Below, piece by piece: positions 25,701-34,760 of a stretch of 64,000 bases of DNA. The first letter of the stretch is position 1; every line of letters begins with the position of its first letter. The stretch spans positions 4,492,428 to 4,556,427 of the forward strand of contig NC_085067.1 of the NCBI RefSeq assembly GCF_963662255.1, read 5' to 3'. The translations under genes were made by a program, and so were the position numbers. The notes beneath the pieces are model-generated. The model had not been told where the DNA came from. It made no database searches and saw nothing but the letters and a program-made list of their open reading frames with translations. The stretch comes from Cinclus cinclus (Eukaryota > Chordata > Aves > Passeriformes > Cinclidae).

Positions 25701-28700
25701 GTGAGGCTGTTTTATCACCTGGACTAAATTAATGAAGAGCCTGGATGCCTCTCATCCCTCTAATGAAATCTCAGGCTCAGGTTGAACATCTTTCTCTCCA
25801 GGGCTTGTTCTCTGGAGAGGAACTCCCTTGGAGTGATTTAACTTGCACTGCCCCATTCCAGCTGGAAATGTGAAGTGTTAATGATGGGGCTGCTCCATGC
25901 AGAAGAGGTTACTCCACTTCTTCTCAGCTGCCTCCTGTGTCCTGTTCATTTTCCAGCCTGTGCTTATGGCACAGGGATAGCAATTCCACCTCTTTTACTT
26001 TTATTTTATTTTAATTTTATTTTATATAATTTTATTTTTATTTATTTTATTTTATTTTTATTTTATTGAAATTTATTTTAATTTGATTTAATTTAAATTT
26101 AAATTTTATTTAATTTTATTTTAATTTTATTTTAATTTAATTTTATTTTTATTTTTTAATTTTATTTTTATTTTATTTTACTTTAATTTAATTTAATTTA
26201 ATTTTATATTATTTTATTTTTATTTTATTTTACTTTAATTTAATTTTATATTATTTTATTTTAATTTAATTTAATTTAATTTTAATTTATTTTAATTTAA
26301 TTTAAATTTTAATTTTTAAATTTTATTTTATATTATTTTATTTTATTTAAATTTAATTTAATTTAATTTAATTTTGATTTTTATTTTATTTTATATTATA
26401 TTATTTAAATTTAAATTTAATTTAATTTAATTTTAATTTTGTTTTATTTTATTTTATTTTATTTTATTTTATTTTAATTTAATTTTATTTTTTGTTTATT
26501 CAGATTTGTTATTTATTTCATTTTATTTGTTTTTGTATTTATTCCTGAGCAGCAGAACATGCTGCCAGACTTTTTCTATATTGCCATTAAGCAGAGCTAT
26601 TGAAAATCTGACAAAAACCTGCTGCACTTCAGAGATTTGTCCCAGTGCCAGCCTGCAGGTGGATGGAGGATTTTCCTCTTGGTGCCTGTTGGATCTTGCC
26701 TAGCAGTTTTAAATCCAGAGTTTTTGGAATGTGATCAGTACAGAAGCAGCACTGGTATCAAACCAGCAGGGACAGGGGAAAGGTGCCTGCTGCAAAGTGG
26801 ATAAAGAAATGAAGGATATCCCATGAATTCACAAGCTAAGTGGGGTTTCTGCACACAGAAATGGCATTTTTGTAGTGAGTGAGACATATGGAGCTGTGAC
26901 ATATCCACAACAGTTTATATTTACAGCAGAGCTGCTTTTTTTGGCACTATTTTGGGACCATTTTCATCTAAAATAACAATAATAGATTTGTAAGTTAGGA
27001 TGGTAGTGCAGTACCACCTTTCCTTTTATTCTATTTTAATTCCATTCTTCTATTTCTATTATTTCATTTTAATTTTTACATTTATTTTTACCTTTATCGC
27101 TTCTACTGAGTTTTAGGATAAAAAGAAAACACCACAAGTAAATTAATTATGGCAGTGTGGATAGGAAGTTAAAGATTGCTGCCTTTTTTTGCCACGTGTC
27201 AGGGAAAAATAAAGCTCAGAAAATTCTGGCTGGTGGAAAAATCAATGTGATAAGTAAAAATAAAAAGCCAGGAGTGATGAGTGTTTCCATGACTCAGTAA
27301 TAGCACACGAATTAACAAGGAAAGGTCAAACAGGAACCTGGGTTTGGGGGTTTTTTTTTGCCCAGTTTTAAATCCCTGCTCTATCAGTCCCATTTTTATA
27401 CTCCATGAGGCAGCTGGAGGAGATGGGGCAGCTGATGCCACAAAATCTTCATCACTCCCTGGGATCACAGGAGGCAGAACTCAGGTGGGAGCTTTTATCT
27501 TCACATATTTTTGAGTTTCCTTTAATTTAATTCAGTTCTAATGGTCGGGTGACTTGGAGCTGAGCTGGTTTTTGTATGTGGATTTCTACCTAAAAATCTG
27601 AAAAATCCTTCTTGCTTAATTTCACCTCAATTTTTTTTTTTTTTTCCTTTCCTTGTTTGAAATAATTGTATTTTTATCCTGGCGATCTCACTGAAAATTT
27701 TATACCTTGCAGGTAATTGAGCCTGAAAGAGGAAAATTTCAAAGCGTTGGATAGCATCACCATTTAAATCTGAAGGAAATTATTTTAAGTGTCAATAACA
27801 AAGTGACAGAAGAGCAACTCTAATCTTGCACATTCTCCTGCATCATCAGCATTATTGTCAATTATGCCTCATCTGAATAATCTTTCTCTGGGGATGATGT
27901 AAGAGGCAAAAGGTTTCAAAAGAGATCTGTGTTCCATCAAGCACAAGGAAAGTAAATATCATTTTGCTGATCCAATTTTCTATGTTTGGTCTGAATTTTA
28001 ATGGCCACATCTATTTATTTTATTTATTTATTTATTTATTTTCCCTGAAGTTAAAGCACAGTTAATTAAGATCCTGAAATATCAAGAGTTATGTTAATAA
28101 TTTGTCTGGATTCAAAGCAAATTTTCTCAATTGTAACGGTGAAAATATAAATATGCACTGCCATGATTCCATTGCCACAAGTTTTGGTTCGTTTTTTTCT
28201 TTTTCTTCTTTTTTTCTTAAAGACCATCTTAAAATGCACTTAGCCGTGCTACTTTTTTTAGATCTTATAAACAGAATCTAGGCATATAAACGCGGCCCCG
28301 CGAACCCACAAACTTAAAGATTTTTTTTTTTTTTTAAATCCCTTTAAAAAAAAAAATCATTATTGCCACAATTATTGTACCATTTGAGCGCTAAAAAATC
28401 CAGGGATTTTGGTGCTCCAGTTGTACTGACCTGGTGGAAAGGGTGTGAAGGGCAATACATCTGCTGCACCTGGGGCTGGTAGCAATAAAAACCAGGCTGC
28501 CCTTCCAGGGGGGATGTCCTGAGCTTCACGTCTGAATCCTGCTGGGAAACATTCAAGGAAGGAGTTATTAGAGAAAACAATTTCAGATTGGATAGTTCTC
28601 TTAGTCGCTGGTTGGATTTGCCTTTGTTACGTTGATTTTTTTTTTTTTTGGGGGGGTGGGGGGGGTTTAATTCTGTTTTAGGGAGAAGTAGTAGAAGTTG

Positions 28701-31700
28701 GTTTGTGTTTTCATGGGGAGAAGCTGGGGATGCTCCATCCTTGGAAATGTCCGAGGCCAGGTTGGATGGGGGCTTGGAGAACCCTGGGACAGTGGAAATG
28801 TCCCTGCCCAGGGCAGGGGGTGGCACTGGATGGGATTTAAGGTCCCTTCCAACCCAAACCACTCAGTGATTCCACGAAGCCATGAACCAATTCCTGCACT
28901 TCCATAATTACAGCTTTTAAAAAAAGGAAATCCCAGGCCACACTCCGTGCAAAGAGCAATTCAGAACGCGTCGGGCTCTGTTTATATTTTTATATTTCTT
29001 TTCTCCTTGCACACACAAACCACACACTCCAGCTTTCACTCCTGAGTGTGCACAAGTGTCTCCCTCTTTTTTTTTTTTAATTCTCCCTGTTTTGATCTTG
29101 CAGGCTGGCAGTGCCTCCAGCTGCCTCGGGAATTTTGGCATTAGCTGGAGGGTGAGCTCTGTAATGTACAGGAAAGAGGTGGCAGAGAAAAATCACACTG
29201 GGCTGAGCACTGGGTTCAACCAAGGTGAAGGGAATATGTAAAAATTGAAGAATTCAGTGAGAACCTTGTTTTTTCAATAATCCAACAGAGCTTATCCTTC
29301 TGCTTTAAAACATGGCCAGCTTTTGTGGCATTTTAGTCTGTCTGAAAAATATTAATGAACAAATATATATACATTATTTCTTATGTATTTTTATATAGCA
29401 TGCATGTCATATATCTAATAAATAAAAAAAATCCAATATTTTTACGGTATATTATTAGAAGTATAAATTAGACTTGGTTTGACATCCACTACTAATAAAC
29501 ATCAGTGTTATTTTGGTGACCACCAGGTGAAAATTTTCAGAAATCCCAACTTTCCAGCAGCATGGAAGTGATTTAAAAGTGGGAAGTTGGGTGCTGGCAG
29601 AACCTGCACATTCTGCAGCCCAGGGATTTGGGAAGACAATGGGAATTTTTTGATTTTTTTTTAATTTTTTTTCATCAGCTGCTCGTAGGTTTTGCACTGA
29701 ACTCCTCTGACCTAGATGAGTGTTTATCCAGGAAATAAGAGATTTAAATCAATTTCCTCCTTAACCTGGATGGCTTCAATCCCCAGGTATGTTCCCTGAC
29801 AACATCTCTCCATTCCCTGGTCTTAATCCAATTAAGACTTCTTTTTTTTTTTTTTTAAACTCCTCTTTCGTTTGGTAGCCATGATTTCTCCCTCTCCCAG
29901 GCATTTAGAACCAGCTCAGGGCCCTCCTCTGGCAGGTGGAGTTGTTCTTTTTTGGCTGCAGTCGATGATCAAGATACACTTTACACCTTGGATCACAGCA
30001 GAGATATTGTGGAGATACTGGAGGGTAATTTAATTTGCTTTTCAGGGATCTCTGCTGCCCTAAATAGGCACTTGCCTCTATCTAATATTGAAATTAGCCG
30101 AGGTAACTTGACACTGCACATATAAACGGAGCTGATATTTATTTTTTTTTTTTTTTTTTTGTGGCATTGATGTGTTAGGGTTTCTCTTCTATTTGTACTG
30201 AGAAAAGTGGAGGTGAGATGAGGTGTTGGACCAGGTCTGGCCCCGCATCCTCATGCTTGAAAATAATGTTTTGTGAACTCTAGTCTCCTGAAAACACCAG
30301 GTGATGACAAATCTTGCTGTCGGGGAGCGTATTTAAGATTTGTCTAATGGAAAATCAATTGCCCTTGTGCGTCTTTCTGAGGATTGTTTGAGGAAAAGAC
30401 TGTAAAATAGAGAATGTGGACAAATAAACATGGATACATCTAAATATGCTTTCCCAAATAAACATGGACATGTCCAAACATTCTTTTCCCAAATAAACAC
30501 GGGTACGCTTTTCCTGAGCTCTAGCCTGTAGCTCGACAGAACGATAAACGCTACAAGGAGAAAAATACCTCCAAAAGCACATTTTTCCCACTGAAAACAG
30601 GGAAAACGATCACCAAAGAACACTGACCATGACCTGAGAGCCGTGCTCCTGTCCCGTGGTGCTGTACTGGAGGTTGTTACACCACGGCTGATCCCCGGAG
30701 ATATTTGGGATGTGGGTGGGAAACGCCTCCGGCTCCTCGGGACCCGCAGATCCCGGCAGAGCCTCAAAGCCATCGACGCTCCTGTGATTTTTGAAGGGAG
30801 AAGCTTCTGGTGGCAGGGCCTGGTGTGTTTCCTGGAAAACATCCTCGCTGATCTGCCTCTTGTAAGGGTGGAAGGGGTTCCTGCTGCTCTTGAGGAACTG
30901 GTTGTAGTTCCCGGCTGTGTTTTCCTCGTAGCTGTACCGTCGGAATTTTTCCGTGCTGAAGGATGCCTTGAATTTGTTCTTGCCACAGGGGATTCCTTGG
31001 CTCGTAGGGTACCTGCCGTGGATTTGATCCTGGGATGGGGAAGCAGGGCTGGGGCTGTGAGAGGATTCTGAGCTCTTCCTTTCTGTCCTGGTGTCTGGCT
31101 CATAAGGTTGGCAGCTGTAACTGGGGTTATCCTGCCACGGAATATTGACATTTATTTATTTATTTAAGGTGAGTATGTAAGTCTGAGCAAATATTTTGTT
31201 ATTTTCACGGTCTAATGTATTTATTTATATACGTTTTAAAATTTAAAATTTCTATTTGTATTTTTGTACTTGTATATAATGTATTTGTATATAATTTTCT
31301 ATTTGTATATAATGTATTTTTCATTGCAAGTATGAAACGACCAGCTCTAACCACCTTCATGCAGAGAAGCCCTAAAAACATCTCAAGGGTTTTATGATTG
31401 CAGCTACGCAGAATTTTTCAGCAATTAATCAATAAAAGCAAGGCCAGGTTGGATTGGGCTTTGAGCAGCCTGGTCTAGTCAGTGGCAAGGAACTGGATCA
31501 TCTTCAAGGTCCCAACCCAAACCCCTCTGTGATCCCACCAGAAAACTGAATTGTCCTTGAAAAACAGGGCACCTTGACTCTCTGACCATTTCAGGGAAAA
31601 GCTGAGGAAGATCCAGTGGTGAAAGATTAAATGACAGGAATGTGATAAGTGCAAGTCTTGTCACCTGCAAGTTTAGTCAAATAAGCTTGATCTCATCCCC

Positions 31701-32486
31701 CGATGGTGTTACAGCTCCAGATTTGTTGGTGGTTACATCACTTCCCTTCATTAAGGTGGCCACACTCATTTGGAGACACAAGACAGGCTCTGGGCAGACA
31801 CTTCAACCTTCCTGTCTCATCTCCTCCCCTCCCTTCTGCACCTCAGCAAAGAGAAAACAGCAGCTACTGTTTTAAAAGTGCTCTTTAATCTGCAGGAGAA
31901 AGGCTGCAGTCTGGATCCTGGCACTGAAAATGTGCATCTTTTCCCTGACATCAGGGACGAGTGATTACTGGGATGCCTTTGAGAGGACACACATCAGTCA
32001 GGAGCAGGGTGCTGTGCTCAGGGAGGGCGGATGGAATGCCCTGTGCTCCATAAAAATGCTCCCCAGATTATTGAGTGGTCCCTTCCCTCCTTCCCCCTCC
32101 AAATCCAAGTTGGACTCTCAGAAATCCCACAAGGGAAATCAGGATAAATTCAGTGCTTCCTGCACACAGCACAGCTTTTCCAGTCATTTCGAAGAACGGA
32201 ACAGAACATTTAGCTGGAATTTAAGATTAACTGAGCAGGATAACTCAGGTTTCTACCCTTCAGGAATAAAACTCGCAGTATTTGCTTTGTAGGTTCAGAA
32301 CAGCAAGAGGTGAGTGTTGATTCTGATGTTTGAAGAAAGAGAACAAGCCTGGGCCAGTTTACTCACACTTTGCTGAACTGGGGATATTGAATCCCCCTGT
32401 GCCTTCATGAGGTCCTGCTGGTCCCTTTCCAGAGTGTCCGAAGGAGAAAATTTAATATTGGATTGGTCCTGGAGTAGTGAAACCAT
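13454..32486 (-). CDS. FOXN1: FOXN1 forkhead transcription factor, complete coding span (8 coding exons)
   Basis: Nuclear winged-helix transcription factor that controls differentiation of thymic epithelium and of keratinocytes/skin appendages; loss gives the nude phenotype in mammals. Joined minus-strand coding exons: 32486-32367, 31131-30628, 28538-28431, 23477-23350, 22530-22434, 17828-17621, 17002-16475, 13728-13454. They sum to 1968 nt, 655 residues plus TGA, against 648 in human. All introns are GT-AG and phases agree at every junction. The forkhead domain covers about residues 281-376, with the recognition helix NSVRHNLS at 327-334. The acidic C-terminal activation region is about 546-585. 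The [20 protein letters not shown] stretch and the start MVSL separate FOXN1 from FOXN4 and other forkheads. Start chosen because it matches the mammalian N-terminus and lies 26 nt inside an exon with a clear acceptor. No frameshift or internal stop was seen. Identification is from family knowledge, exon borders from reading the sequence. Confidence 0.97.
13598..13618 (-). repeat. (AGC)7 coding microsatellite in FOXN1 exon 9
   Basis: Seven uninterrupted GCT units on the plus strand read as AGC serine codons in the FOXN1 frame. The stretch lies between the two conserved halves of the C-terminal region and has no counterpart I recall in human FOXN1. Confidence 0.9.
13800..14478. repeat. A-rich (CAAAA/CAAAC)n low-complexity tract
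   Basis: About 680 bp made almost only of A and C on the plus strand, with irregular CAAAA, CAAAC and CCAAA units. An imperfect tandem copy of about 50 bp, containing the odd motif AAAGAAAGCAAAC, occurs around 13911-14006. On the FOXN1 transcript it would read as a U-rich tract with scattered G ending some 70 nt upstream of the exon 9 acceptor. Long open frames through it are an artefact of composition. Confidence 0.95.
15232..16430. repeat. (GGGAT)n pentanucleotide array, 1.2 kb
   Basis: Nearly 1200 bp of GGGAT units on the plus strand, interspersed with GGGATCCAT variants that create repeated GGATCC and CCATGG sites, and with GAGAT variants. In 15470-15690 the marker GATGAGATGAGATCC recurs at 15472, 15553, 15596 and 15677, giving alternating 81/43 bp spacing and therefore a 124 bp higher-order unit. 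The distal part (15890-16070, 16140-16330) is nearly pure. It lies in FOXN1 intron 8, 44 bp from the exon 8 donor. Both strands stay open because a five-base unit has a 15-base codon period without stops. Confidence 0.97.
16475..17002 (-). CDS. FOXN1: FOXN1 exon 8 (proline-rich region and start of activation domain)
   Basis: 528 nt: two bases of Glu389, residues 390-564, one base of Gly565. Acceptor CTTTCCAG, donor GTAGGC. It begins [10 protein letters not shown], shared with mammals, then a divergent Pro/Gln/Ser-rich stretch, then the conserved [25 protein letters not shown] and [15 protein letters not shown] motifs. The last is the acidic transactivation core needed for FOXN1 function. Much more GC-rich and CpG-rich than the introns around it. 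Its donor lies 44 bp from the large (GGGAT)n array of intron 8. Confidence 0.96.
17003..17620 (-). other. FOXN1: FOXN1 intron 7
   Basis: 618 bp intron with GT-AG ends. It contains one CR1 3'-end fragment (17244-17362) and a short T-run near 17468. Nothing else recognised. Confidence 0.9.
17244..17362 (-). mobile_element. CR1 LINE 3'-end fragment
   Basis: Reads ATCACAGAGTGGTTTGG, then TTGGAAGGGATGTTGAAGAT and a GGGACACCTCCCACTACACC block, the reverse complement of the avian CR1 3' end. Diverged and truncated, in FOXN1 intron 7 in the same orientation as the gene. Confidence 0.85.
17621..17828 (-). CDS. FOXN1: FOXN1 exon 7 (forkhead recognition helix and wing)
   Basis: 208 nt, residues 320-388 plus one base of Glu389. 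Acceptor TTTCTTCAG, donor GTCAGT. Encodes [20 protein letters not shown], the DNA-contacting helix 3 with Asn327, Arg330 and His331, followed by the wing and [13 protein letters not shown]. The basic run KWKRKD and the RKSMAKP end are diagnostic for FOXN1. The FOXN1-type SGNSSRKG loop is complete, so the DNA-binding domain looks functional. Confidence 0.98.
19224..19388. repeat. (GAAGA)n pentanucleotide microsatellite
   Basis: About 33 uninterrupted GAAGA units on the plus strand, a pure purine tract; the opposite (FOXN1 sense) strand is CTCTT pyrimidine. Located in intron 6. Purine mirror repeats of this kind can form triplex DNA. Confidence 0.97.
20018..20152 (-). mobile_element. CR1-like 3'-end fragment, older subfamily
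   Basis: Begins AATCCCAGAATCACTGAGG, then GGAAAAGCCCTCTGAGGTCA and a CCAAGTCCCCAGGTGTCACA block, resembling the AATCATTAAGGTTGGAAAAGAC class of CR1 ends read in reverse. In FOXN1 intron 6, orientation same as the gene. Confidence 0.75.
22434..22530 (-). CDS. FOXN1: FOXN1 exon 6 (forkhead helices 1-2)
   Basis: 97 nt: last base of Ser287 plus residues 288-319. Encodes [14 protein letters not shown], then [10 protein letters not shown] and the HFPYFK motif, the N-terminal helices of the forkhead fold. Acceptor CCCTAAAG is modest, donor GTGAGT strong. The sequence is essentially identical to the mammalian FOXN1/FOXN4 block, consistent with purifying selection. Confidence 0.97.
22531..23349 (-). 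other. FOXN1: FOXN1 intron 5
   Basis: 819 bp intron with a short poly-A run near 22980 and a T-run near 23095-23112. No interspersed element recognised. Confidence 0.9.
23350..23477 (-). CDS. FOXN1: FOXN1 exon 5 (linker and start of forkhead domain)
   Basis: 128 nt, residues 245-286 plus the first two bases of Ser287. Acceptor CTGTCCCCCAG, donor GTAATA. It begins YPSGGSYP and ends LFPKPIYSY, the entry to the forkhead domain; PKPIYSYS is typical of FOXN1, where most other forkheads have KPPYSY. The intron to exon 6 is only 819 bp. Confidence 0.95.
23478..28430 (-). other. FOXN1: FOXN1 intron 4
   Basis: About 5 kb intron. Apart from a short (AC)n run near 23708-23723, the AT-rich tract at 25989-26512 and a (TTTA)n run near 28016-28042, I see no recognisable gene or element. 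Confidence 0.85.
25989..26512. repeat. (TTTTA)n / (TTTAA)n AT-only tract
   Basis: About 520 bp composed nearly only of A and T, with interleaved TTTTA, TTTAA and AAATT units on the plus strand. It is irregular rather than a pure microsatellite. Located in FOXN1 intron 4. Confidence 0.93.
28431..28538 (-). CDS. FOXN1: FOXN1 exon 4
   Basis: 108 nt, residues 209-244, phase 0 to 0. It encodes a conserved aromatic block with YCYQP and QQMYC followed by HPFHQ, corresponding to the FCYQP/HMYC segment of mammalian FOXN1. Donor is GTCAGT. The acceptor is a tandem CAGCAG (NAGNAG) site: using the first AG would start the exon at 28541 and insert one glutamine before Asp209. Confidence 0.93.
28539..30627 (-). 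other. FOXN1: FOXN1 intron 3
   Basis: About 2.1 kb intron containing a plus-strand CR1 3' end (28712-28875), a T/G run near 28638-28667 and homopolymers near 29840 and 30139-30160. Nothing else recognised. Confidence 0.88.
28712..28875 (+). mobile_element. CR1 LINE 3'-end fragment
   Basis: Contains CCAGGTTGGATGGGGGCTTG, a GTGGAAATGTCCCTGCCCAG block and a GGTCCCTTCCAACCCAAACC ending, the sense orientation of the avian CR1 3' end. Antisense to FOXN1, in intron 3. Confidence 0.9.
30628..31131 (-). CDS. FOXN1: FOXN1 exon 3 (N-terminal region)
   Basis: 504 nt, residues 41-208, phase 0 at both ends. Acceptor GGCAG at the high-coordinate side has an unusually poor pyrimidine tract; donor GTCAGT follows the ATG codon for Met208. 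The segment carries the conserved FOXN1 block FHPYKR (about residues 128-133) followed by SEDVF, and near its end the QEHG motif preceding the splice site, both recognisable in mammalian FOXN1. It is serine/proline rich with no known fold; in the family this N-terminal half is less conserved than the forkhead domain. Confidence 0.93.
31132..32366 (-). other. FOXN1: FOXN1 intron 2
   Basis: 1235 bp intron with a plus-strand CR1 fragment at 31438-31540 and AT-rich sequence next to the exon 3 acceptor. No other element recognised. Confidence 0.85.
31438..31540 (+). mobile_element. CR1 LINE 3'-end fragment
   Basis: AAGGCCAGGTTGGATTGGGC, then GAGCAGCCTGGTCTAGT and a CAAGGTCCCAACCCAAACCC ending. 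About 100 bp, truncated, antisense to FOXN1. Confidence 0.85.
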
Positions 32487-32512
32487 CACCAAACCCACGT
32501 CACACAGAAATC
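32367..32512 (-). CDS. FOXN1: FOXN1 exon 2: 26 nt of 5' UTR plus first coding segment
   Basis: Coding part is 32486-32367, residues 1-40, beginning [10 protein letters not shown] and ending SPVQQS. The acceptor upstream is a TTTTCCTTAACAG-type site, so the exon begins at 32512. The donor after the AGT codon is GTGAGT, a near-perfect consensus, phase 0. The 26 nt before the ATG contain no stop in frame with it, so an upstream in-frame coding exon is not excluded. This N-terminal region is poorly conserved among vertebrates apart from the first residues. Confidence 0.88.
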
Positions 32513-33312
32513 CTGTTAAGGAAAATCAAATTACAATAAGGATTTTTTTCAAACTTGAACTGTGAAACAAAGCCCTTGTTGGGTGCAGGTGACTGGACAG
32601 GCTTGGATATGCAGCTGGAGCCATCCTGAGGAATTCCTGGCGCAGTGGAATTTTATTTTAGCTCTTAAAGAAATGTTCTGTAGATGCAATTCTGATGAAG
32701 ATGGGGTTTCTATGGATTCACCACACAATTTTTATAAAAAATATGCCCGCCCTTTGTTTTCTATAGGATGTAAATTAATGAAAATACATTGTTTTGGGGT
32801 CATACAAATTCAGCAATGTCGTTTTATTGAGAGATCAGGATAGAAATGCACCCTAGCTGTTTTCAGAGGGACTATATTGAAAAAAAGGGATATTTTTCTG
32901 TCATTACTCAGACTGATGGTTACAACACACCTATGTTTTCACTTCTATATTTTTATTAGTCCAAATCCCTTCAGCCTTTCTGCTCTGTTTTGCATGACTT
33001 AAATGTATCTGAGATATGTAAATGCCTTCATCATTCCATCCCTGTTTTTTGTTAGTTGGATCTCCTCTCAAGTTCCCAATCTTTGATCTTTGGATATAGG
33101 AGCCATATCTGATGGTGTTCTTTGGATTAAAAGGAATAAATTTAATCTTCTGATGTTCTGTTTTCCACCATGATTTTTTTTCCCTTGTTCTCTGTAACCT
33201 TAGAGTAAAACAAAAGTAGAATATGCATCCTTTTATGTCATGCACCAAATTTGTAGCTACATAAAGGTGTTCATGCTCATAATTTCAATTTCAGGTGAAC
33301 AAATTAAATTGC

Positions 33313-33330
33313 GGGGGGGGGGGGGGGGGG
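33313..33330. repeat. poly-G run (18 nt)
   Basis: Eighteen consecutive G on the plus strand, flanked by ordinary sequence. Long mononucleotide G runs are rare and can form a quadruplex, but they are also error-prone in sequencing. Confidence 0.9.
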
Positions 33331-34666
33331 AAGCCACTTTAATTCAAGAGTTAATCTGCCAGGTCTTTGCCACGTGCTGAAATAGCTATTAGGTAAATAT
33401 TTAAGGGATTTGTTAGGTTTGCTTAACAAAGATATATCACCTAAATATGTGGAAACCCTTTTTTGCCTTTATAGTTCAAAGAGAAATCTGTATTTATGGT
33501 GAGTAAGACTGCACTGCCCGGGGGGGATGGAGCACAATGGGGCTTGGAAATCAAGCAGGAGACCTGGAGTAGTACATCAGGAAAAAAAAAAAAATGATGT
33601 GAGATGAAGTTCAGAAATGTCTCAGGCTCTTCTCCCAGTGGCTTAACTGGAGGCTGATGAGGAGAGAGATTCCTCATCTTGAAAGAAGCAGGTGAGAAAA
33701 CTGACAGCTAAGAAAGATATGTGAGTGCCTATTTGTAATTTTTAAGTGCTCCACACTGTCTGCCCTCCCAGTGCTGCTTTCCCACTTATCTTCAGGTTAT
33801 ACAAAGCTGTCTCTGACCTCTCTTCTATTTATGCTGCAATTTTTCAGCCCAGCTGAAGCTGGAGCATTAGAGTTTTATTAAAAACTTTTGCACAGGTACA
33901 GCTCTTGCCTGGTGGCTTCTGCATTGTCAGAGAATTTTCATGAATCCTTTCTAAGAGCAAAACGAATTTATCAGGGTTGTTTGGACAATCAATACAAAAG
34001 ATCCAGGAAAACCAAATCATTCTTGTCCCTCTCCCCTCTGAGACCTTTGACAGGTTCTGTTGATGAATTTAATTTTGGTGGGAAAGGAGGAGTCTTACAT
34101 TTTAGACTACAAAAATTTCCTCCTGTGTAGGGAAACTTCTCTTTCTATTAAATGAGAAGCAGACATAGGGAAAGTATTTTTAATTTTTGACTGTTAAATG
34201 AGAAGCAGCTTTAAGCAATGTTGGGCTGATAATCTGTATTCAGTGGTGGTTTTTCATTGCCTTTGTCAAGAATCCATTTTGGAGGATCTCCCATATGGGG
34301 ATAAATCCCAAGGCTACAATCCCAGGGCTCTTTTCAGCTTTCACACTGGCACCAGCAGCTCAGTATGAACTGCAGCTCCAGGTTCTCCTCATCCTGGAAT
34401 TGGCACGTTGTGGATATATGTCTTGCTGTGACAGAAAAAACTCTGGCAGTGTATTTCTGATTTTCATTTCATTCTTGGAGTCCAAACTTCTCACTTCAAA
34501 AGCCATTTGCAAGTTCACCCTTGCTGATGAATCTCACAGCAGGTTGTAAATGTAGATCAGTCTCAACTGCCAAATCAACACACTGAAAAAAAATCTTCGC
34601 TGTCACTGTTCATTAAATCTTTTTCAATGTCCCTTAGAGACACTTAATTTTGTCAAAAGAACATAT

Positions 34667-34760
34667 AACAAAAAAACCAACCAAACAAAACACCCCAAAA
34701 CAAAACCAAAAACAAACCAGCAAAAAACCCAAACCAAGACAAAAACCAACTCAAAACCAC
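34667..34760. repeat. CAAAA-rich low-complexity tract
   Basis: About 90 bp of ACAAAA, CCAAA and similar units on the plus strand, a small relative of the tracts near 13.8 kb and 39.6 kb. Confidence 0.85.

Noticed and set aside
30643..31071. 142-codon plus-strand frame
   Set aside because: Antisense shadow of FOXN1 exon 3.
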